Shown here piece after piece: positions 31,044 through 41,880 of a DNA stretch of 64,000 nt. The notes under the pieces were generated by a model. It ran no database searches and was not told the origin of the DNA. It saw only the letters and a program-made list of their open reading frames with translations. Position 1 is the first letter of the stretch. Each line of letters opens with the position of its first letter. This stretch comes from Lasiosphaeria ovina (taxonomy: Eukaryota; Ascomycota; Sordariomycetes; Sordariales; Lasiosphaeriaceae): contig JAULSN010000006.1 of the NCBI GenBank assembly GCA_033439765.1, forward strand, positions 2,170,001 through 2,234,000. The letters are read 5' to 3'. Both the position numbers and the translations under genes were made by a program.

Positions 31044-33321
31044 AAATAAACTTGGTGATTGGCGACCGAGTAAAAGCCACGATGGGATTCAAAACTTAGA
31101 CCTGTCAGACGAAGGAGCCGAAAATGGAATCCCCTCCCCTCACTCTGACTGCAGCCTGTCCTCACCGCCCGGCAGAAACAGGCTGCTCAATGAGGAGAGA
31201 GAGGGTGAGGGTGAGCTGAAATTTCTCAACACGGCAATAACATTTTGTTTCACGCTATAACCACGTGGATGCCGGTAACCATTACCTCCTTCGGAGAAAG
31301 ACCCACAGGCACAGGGTGAGCCGAAAAGTGGTGAGGCCTGTCGTATTTTGGAAAGGCGCTGTCAAGAAACATTTGGCCGTACAACAATAATCCAGTCACT
31401 GACGGAACAGACATCCAACAACATGATCATTGTCATCGGATGGAGATAGGGCGTACTTTGTATGAGGGTGTTGGAGATGTTGCCATGGTGATCGATAAAC
31501 GTTGTCTCTCGCACTGAGGGAGGGATTGGTATTTATCTAAGTATTTTCTTCGACGAGGCGGCAAGAATATCCGAAACAGAACAGATCTATGTTTTACGCA
31601 CGGGTTGCCCTCAGCAATTCCCATGTCTGTGCGTGGTGGTCCTGAGCTGCCACTGCTCCAGGGTGAGCCATGGTGAGCCTTGGCCTACACAGCCGCGTGG
31701 GTATCCCCGTCCGGGATAGGCCCCGAACGCAGTCTGAATCAACCTCACTTAGGTACCAAGCCATTTGGTCGATCAGGCGGAATCATCACGCCCATCGCCG
31801 AGACACAAAGTTTCCCGTTGAGGAAGTTCTGACCATGGAAGCTGCCTGCGCCCCCTAGACGTACGGTATCTGGAACACACTGAGGATTTTTGTTTGCACT
31901 TGACATCTTTGCACCTGCTGACAGGGGAGTTCCTCCGGCCGATACTACGAGAAAGGGCCAGCTAACCTCGCCTCTCGTAACCCCTGTCCGAGGATGCGCA
32001 TCACACCAGCTGGAAAGATACGGACAAAGCCGGGCGCGAGTTGGTCCGATGGCCATGCTGAATGCCAGGGCGTGCCCTGGTCACGGAGTCTGCCTAGCAT
32101 TTGAGGGACCGTCGAGGCGGTGGCTAGACATCTAGGATCCTGGAACGGCAGGTCGAACGGGATGTCGTAGTTGGCTCGCTAGAGTCCGTTAACGCCCGTC
32201 CCCGCTGCGCCGCCGTGGCTACGCCGTAGCTACTGAGGAGCCACACCGACGAAGGTCGGTGACAGGCCAGGGAAGGAGGACTCCATGAGGATGGCGGTGA
32301 CGTGGCTCGACTTCGCCGCCGCCCTCAGCACCGCCTTGGACTTGGCGGCGTTGTCCCGCGCGTTCCCCGCGGCACCGACGGCCTCCCTAGCACTACTCTG
32401 CCACTGCTTTACGAGGCTTCATTCAGGTCTCCCAGGGTTTGGGTCGATCATGGTTGACTCGCAGGGAATCGGGTCAGCCTCGGTCAGGGGTCGGAGGCCG
32501 CGCAGCGGCTCGCAAAGGCAGCTCGGGGGCATTGGGATACGGGCCGAACCTAGGCAGCCAGGAGTAATGGCATCAAATCATTGGCCCTTATACGACTGAT
32601 TCTCTGATGGCTCCGTCCTGCCCCCAGTACCATTCCCGGTCATCCCCCCCATCCCCATTCTGCACTGCCATCCTCGGTTCGGATGCTTCACCACTTACTC
32701 ATGCATCCTGAATCCACCTACTCTTGAGTGTGCCTTGCCTATGCGTTGCAAATAACCAACGACGCCGAAGGAACAGGAACGGACTTGCGTTTTGCCGCCG
32801 ATTAGGAGGCTAGAAGATTCTACTGGCGTGGCAGGACTTCGAGCTATGAAGGGAGGAGCCGGGGGTCAGGCATGTTGGCTGAGCCCGGATCAGCACGTCG
32901 GCTGCACGTGGGGACAATAGTACGTAGAAGAGGCTTAGTATTATGGAGTTCTAAACCTGGATGCCGTACTAATAAGGATCTAATGACTCTGAGAAGAATC
33001 GAATCTCGTGATTCTTGGACGCGCGTAACCCGTAACCTACATATCATCACCCACCTTGGTCAGAGGCCTCCATCCCCCTTTCAATGACCTACAGAAATCT
33101 CCACTGCAAGGGAAAAATCTGCCTTCCTCAACGTAATTCTGTCTTGCATGAATCTGCATGACCTATCGGCTGCCACATGATGGCTGGTGGACGGGCGGAT
33201 TCACAGTCCAGGGGCGGATGAGCCAGTTTCCCCAGATGGACTCCGGTATCTATTTGCCTTGAAATGGCCGTCTGTGCCAATCTAACTAACTGCCCTCAGT
33301 TGCCCCAATTCACTGTCACTG
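31044..33321. other. Long intergenic region
   Basis: About 2.3 kb without a gene I can support. ORFs up to about 120 codons occur on both strands but lack domains, plausible starts or consistent composition. The stretch 32,285-32,600 (Ala/Leu-rich ORF) is the most coding-like and still unconvincing. RIP is not evident here. Confidence 0.4.
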
Positions 33322-33555
33322 CTTCCCTCCCCCTTCCCTTCTTCTCCCCTCTTCCTTTCTCATCCCATGTTCCCTCCTCCCTCCCCCTCCGCTCTTCTCC
33401 CTCCCCTCTCCCTCCTCTCTACTCTCCTCCTCTCCTCTCTGCCATCCCCCCTGCCCCCCCCTCTCTCCACTCCTCCTCTCTCCCCTCCTCTCTCTCCTCC
33501 TCTCTCCCCTCCTCTCTCTCCTCCTCTCTCCCCTCCTCCGTCCTGTCTGCTCTGC
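33322..33555 (+). repeat. Polypyrimidine tract with degenerate CTCCTCTCTCCC units
   Basis: Over 200 bp of nearly pure C/T on the plus strand. From about 33,470 a 20-bp pattern of CTCCTCTCTCCC and CTCCTCTCTCT repeats three times. Opposite-strand ORFs of Glu/Arg/Gly here are artefacts of the repeat. Such mirror-like tracts can form triplex DNA. Confidence 0.85.
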
Positions 33556-33872
33556 TGCTTGCTCTCTCTCTTCCCGTTGCTAGCAAGATGGAATTCAGCC
33601 ACACTCTGGCAGTCTCTCATTGAAGTTGGAACTCCATTCCTCTGTGCTCTCTTGGGCTTGGTCTTCTGGCCACAAAGGTTTCCGGTCCATGTGAGTGAAT
33701 CATTAACGTTGGTTGGCTTATCGGATTGGGGATTTTCCGTGCGGTCAAAACTGTGGAATTGTGGCTGACTAAGAATTCGGAATGGTGGAAAATCCCGCAC
33801 GGGCCAAAACATGCCACGAAACGCGACTTTCATTTCTTTCCCCTCTCCCATCTCGAGAGCATCCCATCCGCA

Positions 33873-34905
33873 ATGGCCGATCAACCGCGGTCAGAGATCA
33901 TCAAGGACAATCCTATTGGGAAAGGCCTTGATGCCTTCCGCGCTTCATTCAGTTCGATCTGCGAAGGCGCGAGCGTCTCCTGTACTCCGGACGCGTTAGA
34001 GCAGCTTGGCCAAGAAGGTACGAAAAGACATCCTGCTTCCGTTCCAGCACGCTCCTCTGACCATTATTCAGACCTCCAGAATATCGTCCTCGATCTTCTT
34101 TTCGCTCTAGGAAACCTCCCTACGATTCGTTTCCTACGGTCAAAGACAGGCCATAGCACCCTTCGTAACGATCTCCTTAAACTAATCTCTACTATCAGTT
34201 CCGACGACTTCGACTTCGACTTCGACCGTATCAAGCCTCTCCTAAAGGTAGCCCTCGCCGATGATCCTAATAATACACTTATCTAGGACCGAGTCTATAA
34301 TACCGTCACCGAATCCACCCCGCCTCCCCGACTAATAACCTCTTCCTTCTAATAAACCCTATAGCTATATAATACGAGCGGCTTCGCGAACTCCTCCGAG
34401 TACCGTAAGGATATGGATAGAGTCCTTAGGGATAAGCTCGGTACTCTATACGTCGGGCTTCCTCGATTCCACGAGGTATTTTTCGGACGGGTAGTAAGCC
34501 TTAAGATAGTATCCGAGGCCGTCTTCAAGAAGTATATAGAAGGTAGCGAACCACTCTTTAGTAATGGGTGGAGCGGATGGCTAATAGATATAAATCAGGA
34601 CGATATCTTGAGCTAGTTTATAGAATTGAACGAGAAACTAGCGATATTTATAGAAGAGTATAAGTCGACTCTAATATATCGACGAAGGCTACTAGTATAA
34701 CCTAATAAGCCGATCTAGGGCTCTATAGTAGAACGTAAGTTAGATATCGGCTTTATGGATAACCCTAAAGCTAGAAAAGACTCTCGATATTACTAGTCGT
34801 ATATACTCGTACCGGGCGAGCTGAAGAGTAATCCATCGGCCGATAAAGCGTCTAAGGTATAGCTTAATTAAAGTAACCCTAACCTTAAGGAAGGGTAGGT
34901 ACTAT
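33873..34905 (+). pseudogene. FunK1-type fungal protein kinase, N-terminal part, RIP-damaged
   Basis: The start is at 33873 (MADQPRSEIIKDNPIGKG). A 54-nt intron (34018-34071, GTACGA...CAG) joins LEQLGQE to DLQNIVLDLLF. The first 410 bp are clean, but after about 34,285 the frame is littered with TAG codons at Trp and Gln positions. Recognisable segments are FHEVFFGRVVSL, LFSNGWSGW, RKLDIGFMDNPKAR and ILVPGELKSNPSADKA, all from the region that precedes the kinase core in FunK1 proteins. Similarity stops near 34,905, before the catalytic lobe, so the gene is also truncated. Confidence 0.7.
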
Positions 34906-35150
34906 AAAAAGGGGGGTCTAGACTTGGGAATATTCGCGACGTATCGATACTACTAATCCTACGCCGATTAATACGGGAACTATAGTACTAGAATCGCCTT
35001 AATTAACTCTACGATTACGTATTTTCCAATTAGGCGTAACCGTTAATTATAATTAGGAATAGTATAGAGTAATTAAGCGATAATTCCTTACGACCGTAAT
35101 ACTAAATCCCCTATAGGATACGTTATATTTTAGTAGGTATAGAAATAGCA
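34906..35150. other. RIP-mutated spacer
   Basis: AT-rich sequence between the FunK1 relic and the first direct repeat; nothing recognised. Confidence 0.35.
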
Positions 35151-35305
35151 TCTTAATCTCGTATCGCTCCTTCTTCTCTTCTAACTTCCTCTCCTCTTAA
35201 TTATTTTCACTTCTTTAACTTGCTCTATATAGACTAAGCGGCCTATAATACTAGCCCTAAAGACTAACGCTATCGGGCCCTCGAAAAAACCAACCTACCT
35301 ATAAG
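35151..35305 (+). repeat. Left copy of a direct repeat of about 150 bp
   Basis: Matches 41522-41671 in the same orientation, from ATCGCTCCTT through the shared ACTAAGCGGCCTATAATAC to CCTACCTATAAG. Differences are mostly transitions and small indels. It lies directly outside the left inverted repeat of the candidate 6.2-kb element. Confidence 0.8.
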
Positions 35306-35306
35306 C

Positions 35307-35326
35307 TTATCTTAGTAAGCTTAGAC
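35307..35326 (+). repeat. Left 20-bp inverted repeat
   Basis: TTATCTTAGTAAGCTTAGAC; perfect reverse complement of 41492-41511. Confidence 0.8.
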
Positions 35327-35889
35327 CTCTTTTTTAGACGTAGAAAATAAAGGAAGGTACCTACGGTACCCCCCCCTATAAAAGAAGGTACCCTAGACTA
35401 TATTCGTATCCTATAACCTATAAATTTTTAGTATAGTATAGATAGACCCACTTGGACCTATATTATATAGAACGCCTAAAAAAGAGGTCTAAGAGAAAAA
35501 TATTACTAGGGGGGGGTATAGCTCTCTACGCCCTATATAAATAGAAAAAATATCAAAAAGTTATCCTATAACTATATAATAATAATATATCTTCAAAATA
35601 TGAAAATATATATCTAAGGATATTAAGACGTATATAAGTCTTTTAGTATAATTTTTATATCGTTAGAGGAAGTAGAAGTATTATTTATAATATTAAACGG
35701 AAAAATAACTATAGATCTCTATCTTTTTACCGTGACCTTTATCCTAATTATACTATTATAATAGGGCCGAAAAATCTGAAAATTTGCATATAGAATGCCC
35801 TCGCGTAGGGCATCCTCTATATATAATCTTTTCCTCCTATAACCTACCTCTTCTATTTAACCTCCCGGAAGACCGCCTACACCGCCAAA

Positions 35890-38110
35890 ATGGACGAAAA
35901 TACGCGTAAAAAGCGTATTAACGACGTAATCTATAAGATTATAGGCGTAAAGGAAGCCCGCCAGGGATAGGTTAAAGTAGTATATCGGCTTATATACTAG
36001 TAAAAGGATATAGTCCTCGTCGCCGTAATAGGCTACGGCAAAAGCGCCGTGCTTTACGCCTTCTCGGTACTTACGATACTTATTATAGTACAAATCGTCC
36101 CTCTTACGAAGCTAGGCGAGAACCAACGGGATAATATTACCCGGGTAGTCCCTTCTTCGAAGCCTATCTAGATTAATAGTAATACCCACCTTAAGGTTAG
36201 CCCCTTTTTTACCCCTAACCCCTAAATAAATTAAGGCTAACTAATTTATTTAGAACCCGAACGTTTAGAATAAAGTTAAAGCTAGCTAATATAGTTATAT
36301 ACTTCTAAGCCCTAAATAAGTTATTAACCCGAAGTTCAAAGTAGTCCTTCGTAATCCCGACTTTTATAGTAAGCTTAGACTCTTCGCTATAGACGAGCTT
36401 TATATAATTAGCGAATAGCGAGAGTTCCGGGAGGAATTTACCTATTTATATATATTAAGGGCGTTAATACCGAAGAGGATTCTATTCTTTAGCTATATAG
36501 TAACGCTAGATAAGGATAACTAGGTATATATACTTAAGTATACCGGCTTTAATTAGAGAAATCTCCGAATAATCCGTATATCGATCGATAGGCCCGAGAT
36601 TACGGTCATCCTATTACCGTTAATAAGGAAGGTTATTACGGATTTTAGGCGCCTATATTTCCTCGTAGAAGGATCTAAGCCTAACGAAGCCCGGCTAATA
36701 AAAAAAACGATTATATATATTAATAGTAAGCCTAAGCTAATCCTGGCCCGGTATATCCTCCTCAAATACCTTCAAAAGGTCTATGGCTTTATAAGCCAGT
36801 TTATAACGAAAGTTATACGCTAGTACGATATAGATATACGCCTAACCGACTAAGAGATTATCTTTAAGGACTTCGCGAATAGAGATACCGACTACCGTAT
36901 TATCCTAGCCTCTATATCCCTCGGTATGGGGATGGATATACCCGATATATAGCGTATTATTTAGTTCGGTATACCCCTGGGTTAAAGTCTTTTAGATATT
37001 TAGTAGCGTTTTAGAAGAGTAATACGAAAGTATAAAGGTTAGGGGGAGGCTTTTTTATTTACCCCCTACTATCTATTTAATTACCTAGGGAGTTATAATA
37101 AACTACTACCGAAGCCGAGAGGGCCGCCTATAAGAAGAGCCCGCCGCCAGCCTTATATACTAGCCATACCTAGTCGTCTTCAGAACTAACTATAGCTTAT
37201 TAAGTAGGATGACGATACCGTTAGCGAAGCCGGTAGCGATGTATCTATTACTTCATAAGCTAGTAATATCTCTTAAGCTATTATTCCTGAGCTAGTCGAT
37301 ACGGAATTTAGGGGCTTATTTGACTACCCTAAGCGGCTTAAATAGACCAAACCTAATATTATTACTCGGGAAAAAATGGATCTAATATTCCTCGGTTTTC
37401 TCAACGCCACCTACTTCCGTAAGTATATACTCAAATACCTTTAAGAGCCTACGGATAATCCTAGGCTCGAATATAAGCGCCTAGTCGATTAATAACTATA
37501 TTATAATAGTTATAATCATATACTTGGTCGAATTCCTCCCTTGCCCCCTCGCTAATAGGGGGAAAATAAACCTCAAGCCGGCTCCTTTTCCGGTATTGCG
37601 TTAGATTAGTTGTCTACGTAGTGCAAAGAGTAGGTACAGGCTCTCGTACCGCCTGAAAAAAAGAGATTTAACGTGATCTCCGAGATATGGATGGACGAGA
37701 GGCTCTAGGTTGTAATTGTAAGGCTATTTAAGTCCCGGGGTAAAAAGGAGCTTCCTTTTACTAACTAGGAGGGCCTCGTTATAAAGGTCCCGGTACTTAA
37801 CGACTGGGAATACTAAGACGAAGAAGGCGAGGATCTAGTAATATTTTTACTCGTATCTATTAATAAGATTCACGAGCTTTGGGGTGCTTAGAAGAAGAAG
37901 AAGGCCGACCTTTGTACCTTAAGGACTTTAGAAGGCGGTATTTCTCCCGATATATTACGTAAGCGGGTTGGAGAGCCATCTATTAACTCTCCTACCGCCT
38001 TACGGTCTCGTATATAGGGCGCGCATATACCGTAGCGAAGCCGTATATATAACGTAGAAATGCCGCACCTAAGTGGCTCTCGCCTACCTACCTAGCTTAA
38101 TTACCTGCCT
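35890..38110 (+). pseudogene. RecQ-like superfamily 2 DNA helicase, RIP-inactivated
   Basis: The frame starts at the ATG at 35890 (MDENTRKKRINDVIYKI). Motif I is VIGYGKSAVLYAF (Walker A, GxGKS). Motif II reads AIDELY, where RecQ-type enzymes have DE.H: His has become Tyr. A motif III-like segment (VTLDKDN) follows, and near 36,905 motifs V and VI appear as ILASISLGMGMDIPDI and QRFRRVIRK. A likely intron (36195-36251, GTTAGC...TTTAG with a GGCTAAC branch site) separates motif I from motif II. Dozens of TAG codons interrupt it. The C-terminal 350 or so codons (to about 38,110) have no domain that I recognise. Transposon-borne or telomere-linked RecQ helicases are common in fungi; which class this is cannot be told. 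Confidence 0.75.
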
Positions 38111-38330
38111 TAGGCGTATTTCTATAGCTTATTAGATTACTCGTTAATTTATATATTATTCCCCACAAATTGAGGCTCTATATAGACCAAAATGAGGCTC
38201 TATATAGGGCATATGGCAGCCCCTAAGCGTAAAAAGGGGCTCCCTAAGGGTAAAGAAAGGGGTCCCCTATATATAAATGCTACTAATCGTCTTAAAGTAA
38301 GCCATTAAGCGTTATTTATTTATACTATAA

Positions 38331-41300
38331 CTATTTATTTATACTATAACCGCTACTAAGCGCTCTACTAACTAGTCGCCCGTGAGATTAATAGCCTATA
38401 CCTAGAAGTCATCTTCGGTATCGAATAAACGTAGGCCCTCTTCGCCCTAGTTAATTTCTCCATCCTTAGTACTACCTAGTATAGTCCCGGGGATAAGACG
38501 CTGCTCTATAAGGTCCTTAGGCTTAATAATAGCCTTATTGAAGTTATTAAGCTTTTCTAGTAGTATTTATTACCCTCTCTTAAAGATATTAGGGGTATTA
38601 AATGCTTTAGGGCGGTCCTCCTTATTATTCCGCTTAGTAATACTATCGTTATATAGCTTATATGCGTACGAAATGATGTCTACTATAGGGTCGCCGGCCT
38701 TATATATTCCCTTCTATTTACTCTCGAAGAGAGTCTTAACCAACTTACGAATAGTAGCTAGGAAATTACCGTTCAGAGCTAGCCGCGAGAAGGTGGTATA
38801 TATATCGTAAGTAGAGTTCTTATTATACTTAATATCTAGCGTATATAAAGCGTTGATATATTTAAGTATAAGATTAATAGCCTTATAGCCACTCCCGGCT
38901 ATTATATAACGAATTAGACCGCCCTTTAGAATCGCCCGTATCGTATGCTCCTCGCTAATACGAGGGTATAGAAGCTAGGTAAAATATAATATCTCAGGGC
39001 CGTAATTCGACGACCTTCCTCCCTAGAATAATAATAGTAGAATCGGTATAATATCCCTAAGGGTGCCCTAGTTACTATATCGAATGGCCTTATAAATAAT
39101 AAAGAGGATCTTAGTATACTAGAGAAGCCGGTACTAGCTTCTGAACTCCTTATTAATAATATCGCCCTCTATAAGGTCGGAATAACGCCCTATCTAGGCG
39201 TTATAGGTAAATAATTTCTCCCAAATAGTATTAATAGCGTCGTTAAGAATATTGGGGTCTAAGCCCTTTAGTAAATCGAGGACCGTTTCGACGTTAAGGT
39301 TATTATCGGTATTAATCTAGTTTTTCTTCTTCAACTCGTTAAGAATAAAGGCCAGAATTCGTATATTATAACCGTATATTAATAGAGGTATAACCTAGTA
39401 ATATTTTATATTATTCTTCGTAATATTCTTACCCCGGTGGAAAAACTATATATTAGAAGAAATAATAGCGTTAGTAACGCTATTTTTATCGTTACTAGTA
39501 TCTTAGAAAACCCTAAATAGTATCTTAATATAGTTGAGCTCGATATAAAAGAAAGCGGGTATAGGAATAAGCTACTTCTTTTACTCTCACTTTTCGCTAG
39601 CCTCTAGTTAAGAGAGCTTAATACGGCGAATAAAGGAGGTTATTTTCATATCGCCGTAAATAAGAGTAAGGCGTTCATCGATATTAGACTATTAATCAAG
39701 TCCAAGCCTACGTTTAAAGAGCTCTTCGTATAATTTATATACGCCGTCGATAGTTCCTTCGTCCTCAAATATAGTACCGAGCTATAGGTATAGAGAGGTA
39801 TTATATTTGACTCTCTTAATAATAGGTATATTAGGGACGTTCTTTATAAAGATCTTTATAAGAGCCTGCTTTACGAGCCACTTTAAGGTATTATTAACGG
39901 TCTCTTAGCGCGGTAGGATATAATCGATAATCATCCTCTTCGTAATCTTCGTTCGAGGCCGGAAATTAGCTTTCTAAATAGCTCCCCCGAGCTCTGGGTA
40001 CGACATAATGCAGGCCGTTATAAGATTAATCATCTCGTCTTTCTTCCTACTAACTAGCTCTCTTATTCGGCTTATGAAGTTGAAGTTATCGTAGACTATA
40101 ATACTATTCGGATCCCGAGCTACCTTCTTGATATTTTCTTTGGCCCTATCTACTATCTCGTTAAGTATCCTATTTAGGGTCCAATATAAAGGGATAAGGC
40201 CGATATGTACGAGGGTCTCTATTACGCGCCTTGGTATGCCGTTCGCGAGTATATATAGGCTAAGAACATCTCTTAAGAAAGAGCTATTATTACGTGCGTA
40301 GCCGCCTATAAATAAGGAGGCGAGTAGGAAGATTTGGGGGCTTTTCTCGTCGTCGAAGTCCATATTTGCCAGCTCTTTCTGGGTTATACGCTATTATAAT
40401 ATTAGAACTATAATGGGAGAGAGACTCATAGGAATAGGATAAAGGGCCATAGGAATGGGATAGCGACCTATAGGAATAGGAGATATACCTAATTCTATAG
40501 GACCTATAATAAAAAGGTCACCAGATTCGGGGCTTCTTTTTTAAGCGTTAGCTAGGCTTATTTAAGTATATTATCGAGCTATATAGTATTATAGACTTAT
40601 ATAATAGTAGTAGGCACTATAGACTGGCCCTTAAAAGGCTCAAATATACTAAAAGCTAGCTCTTTAATAAGTATCTTTATCTCCTTATATATAGTACTAC
40701 TAAAGGATGCCGCCTCCTTAACGTAGTCGTTATTAATAATCGTAATGCCTTATATTTTGAGGGTATCGCGAATAGAAGGATTTATAAGAGCCTAAGCAAG
40801 TCGCCGGGTTCTTACCCCAGCCGTTAGAGTGCCCTCCTCTATTTACCTATATAGAAAGGCATCGATATTGTATCTCTGAGGCTGATCTCCATCCCGTTAT
40901 GCGCGTTGGTAGTTGTTTTTACGGCGTTATAACTATATCTTCATAGTTTCCTATAAAATATCGTCCGCTAGATATATAGAATCGTCTAACTAGGCGTCTT
41001 TATCGTTATCGCCGTTATTATATTAAGGGGCTTCTATAGGGCCGGACTTCGTAGGAGAAGAGAGCTTAGGGGTATTACTCAGGCCAGTAAGTAAGCTTAT
41101 ATTATACAGTCGTAGTAACAACGGCTAACTCCCGCCGGGAAGGCCTATATCCTTATCCTCTGGCGCGCTAGATATATTCTAATAATAAAATTAGTACCGG
41201 AATACTCAGAATTTCTCGCGCTTTCGAATAGTACTAATAGCTTATTTTTACGACGACTTTTGGTATTATTATAGACCCGTAATTAGTTAAAGGTTAGTAG
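38331..41300 (-). pseudogene. DUF6589-like protein relic
   Basis: On the minus strand a long frame broken by TAG codons includes a 129-codon open piece (40363-39974). It has LFIGGYARNNSSFLRDVLSL, IIVYDNFNFISRIRELVSRK and LITACIMSYPELGGA. The YDNFNF motif and flanking pattern are like those of DUF6589 proteins, a fungal family of unknown function that is often repeated in genomes. Further coding-like pieces run to about 38,331 (INLTGD...LVERLVAV). The N-terminal part, above 40,400, is poorly preserved. The assignment is from memory of the family. It is convergent with the RecQ relic. Confidence 0.45.
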
Positions 41301-41491
41301 TTTGAAGATCTATACCCGGGTCGATATATATTATATACTTAGACTAGTATAGTGGCTCTTCTTCCTGGGTATTATAATTGGTTCAAATATATATTTGTAG
41401 GTTATATATAGGTTAATATCCCCTAAAATCTAAAAAATCGGGGCCGTAAGCCCCCTACTAGGGCGTAGCCCCTCTTTAAGCCACAGTACTA

Positions 41492-41511
41492 GTCTAAGCT
41501 TACTAAGATAA
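41492..41511 (-). repeat. Right 20-bp inverted repeat
   Basis: GTCTAAGCTTACTAAGATAA; perfect reverse complement of 35307-35326. Confidence 0.8.
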
Positions 41512-41521
41512 CTATAAGTTA

Positions 41522-41671
41522 TCTTAATTTCCTATCGCTCCTTACTTCTCTTCCAACTTCCTCTTAACTATTTTTACTTCTTAACTTGCTCTACGTAGAC
41601 TAAGCGGCCTATAATACCGACCCGAAAAACCAACGCTATTAAGCCCTCGAAAAAATCAGCCTACCTATAAG
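41522..41671 (+). repeat. Right copy of a direct repeat of about 150 bp
   Basis: Matches 35151-35305 in the same orientation and lies directly outside the right inverted repeat. Confidence 0.8.
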
Positions 41672-41764
41672 TAATCCTAATCTCTTATCGCTCCTTCCTT
41701 TTCCTCTAACTTCTTAACTATTTCTACTTCTTATTATCCTTTTCTTTATCTTCTAACTCCTCCT

Positions 41765-41880
41765 CGACTATTTCCACTTCTCTTATTACTCCTTTAACTT
41801 ACTCTACGTAGACTATTCCCCCCCTCGACTATTTCTACTTCTCTTATTACTCCTTTAACTTACTCTACGTAGACTAAGCG
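41765..41880 (+). repeat. 59-bp tandem repeat, two copies, pyrimidine-rich
   Basis: The pattern CTCGACTATTTCCACTTC and what follows, ending TTACTCTACGTAGACTA, occurs at about 41,765-41,815 and again at about 41,824-41,876. It lies just upstream of the SNF2-like relic and may be part of its promoter or 5' UTR. Its tail is the same motif seen in the introns of that relic. Confidence 0.75.

Larger units (their letters stand above)
35306..41519. mobile_element. Candidate 6.2-kb element with a helicase and a DUF6589-like gene
   Basis: It is bounded by a 20-bp inverted repeat: TTATCTTAGTAAGCTTAGAC at 35307-35326 and its exact reverse complement at 41492-41511. Outside both ends lies a directly repeated flank of about 150 bp. 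Inside are two convergent relics, a RecQ-like helicase (+) and a DUF6589-like protein (-). The whole unit is RIP-mutated, so it was multicopy. I see no DDE transposase, reverse transcriptase or tyrosine recombinase. The class is undetermined; the boundaries rest on the repeats alone. Confidence 0.5.

Noticed and set aside
31745..32599. Several ORFs of about 100 codons
   Set aside because: Overlapping on both strands, no domains, no start context or composition that sets them apart from chance.
33360..33884. ORFs rich in Glu-Arg-Gly or Pro-Leu-Ser across the pyrimidine tract
   Set aside because: Produced by a simple CT repeat that stays open in all frames.
34874..34884. Second telomere-like AACCCTAACC
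   Set aside because: Fewer than two repeat units, in AT-rich sequence where such short matches are expected by chance.
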